From Kiloniellales bacterium (GTDB taxonomy: Bacteria; Pseudomonadota; Alphaproteobacteria; Kiloniellales; JAKSBE01): DNA of 64,000 nucleotides. This document shows, in pieces, positions 63,997-64,000 of this stretch. Position 1 is the first letter of the stretch. Each line of letters starts with the position of its first letter. The DNA is taken from NCBI GenBank assembly GCA_030066685.1, contig JASJBF010000008.1:1-64000 (forward strand), written 5' to 3'. The notes beneath the pieces were generated by a model that was not told where the DNA came from, made no database searches, and saw nothing but the letters and a program-made list of their open reading frames with translations. The position numbers were made by a program, and so were the translations under genes.

Positions 63997-64000
63997 CGCT

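Overview
The window is about 64 kb of high-GC, densely packed DNA. It looks like chromosomal sequence from a free-living alphaproteobacterium of Rhodospirillales/Rhizobiales type. This is inferred from gene content: separately encoded GatC/GatA/GatB, a Ttg2/MlaC lipid-transport protein, a tripartite tricarboxylate (TctABC) transporter, many ABC importers, Tat-dependent binding proteins, a PF12692-like methyltransferase next to mtnK, and dispersed palindromic repeats of the 'PGLDPGIH / RIKSGDD' kind. I could not run a search, so taxonomy stays at that level. I see no rRNA, tRNA, CRISPR array, insertion sequence or phage module.

Layout. 1-0.22 kb: a hairpin-rich intergenic stretch. 0.2-14.6 kb: mixed housekeeping and small-molecule genes (MFS transporter, CaiB CoA-transferase, enoyl reductase-like oxidoreductase, ParB-like domain protein, VWA-like DUF1194, RuvX, GatC-GatA, two exporters, GatB, a tryptophan dioxygenase/PLP-enzyme pair, MlaC). 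15-21 kb: an orphan Flp-type pilin, then a Pot-type ABC importer operon ending in a nitrilase-family amidohydrolase that converges on an agmatinase-family ureohydrolase. 22-35.3 kb: an oxalate/C1 block. It has succinyl-CoA-ligase-like subunits, TctABC, a universal stress protein, formate-THF ligase, a stand-alone formyl-THF-hydrolase-like protein, formyl-CoA:oxalate CoA-transferase, oxalyl-CoA decarboxylase and a GntR regulator. Three transcription units in this block carry the same 10-bp palindrome TGGTATACCA upstream. 35.5-41.2 kb: a TPR protein, a DUF6065-like protein and a second Pot-type ABC importer. 41.4-55.8 kb: a sugar/polyol block with LacI regulator, a five-gene importer with two different ATPases, DhaK, DhaL, FucU, two FGGY kinases, a class II aldolase and methylthioribose kinase MtnK. 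55.9-64 kb: a methyltransferase, D-cysteine desulfhydrase-like enzyme, amidotransferase, TAXI binding protein with sulfite dehydrogenase and cytochrome c, GNAT, MtnA and a small membrane protein.

How it works together. The clearest system is oxalate use. Frc makes oxalyl-CoA, Oxc decarboxylates it to formyl-CoA, and Fhs plus the formyltransferase-fold protein connect the formyl/formate unit to tetrahydrofolate. The shared GntR operator ties a TctABC importer and an atypical CoA ligase to the same regulon. The second candidate system is salvage of 5'-methylthioribose or 5-deoxyribose by an MtnK-MtnA-aldolase route to dihydroxyacetone phosphate. All three enzyme types lie within 21 kb, beside an importer, a FucU mutarotase and dihydroxyacetone kinase subunits. 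The genome is compact: several convergent neighbours overlap at their stop codons.
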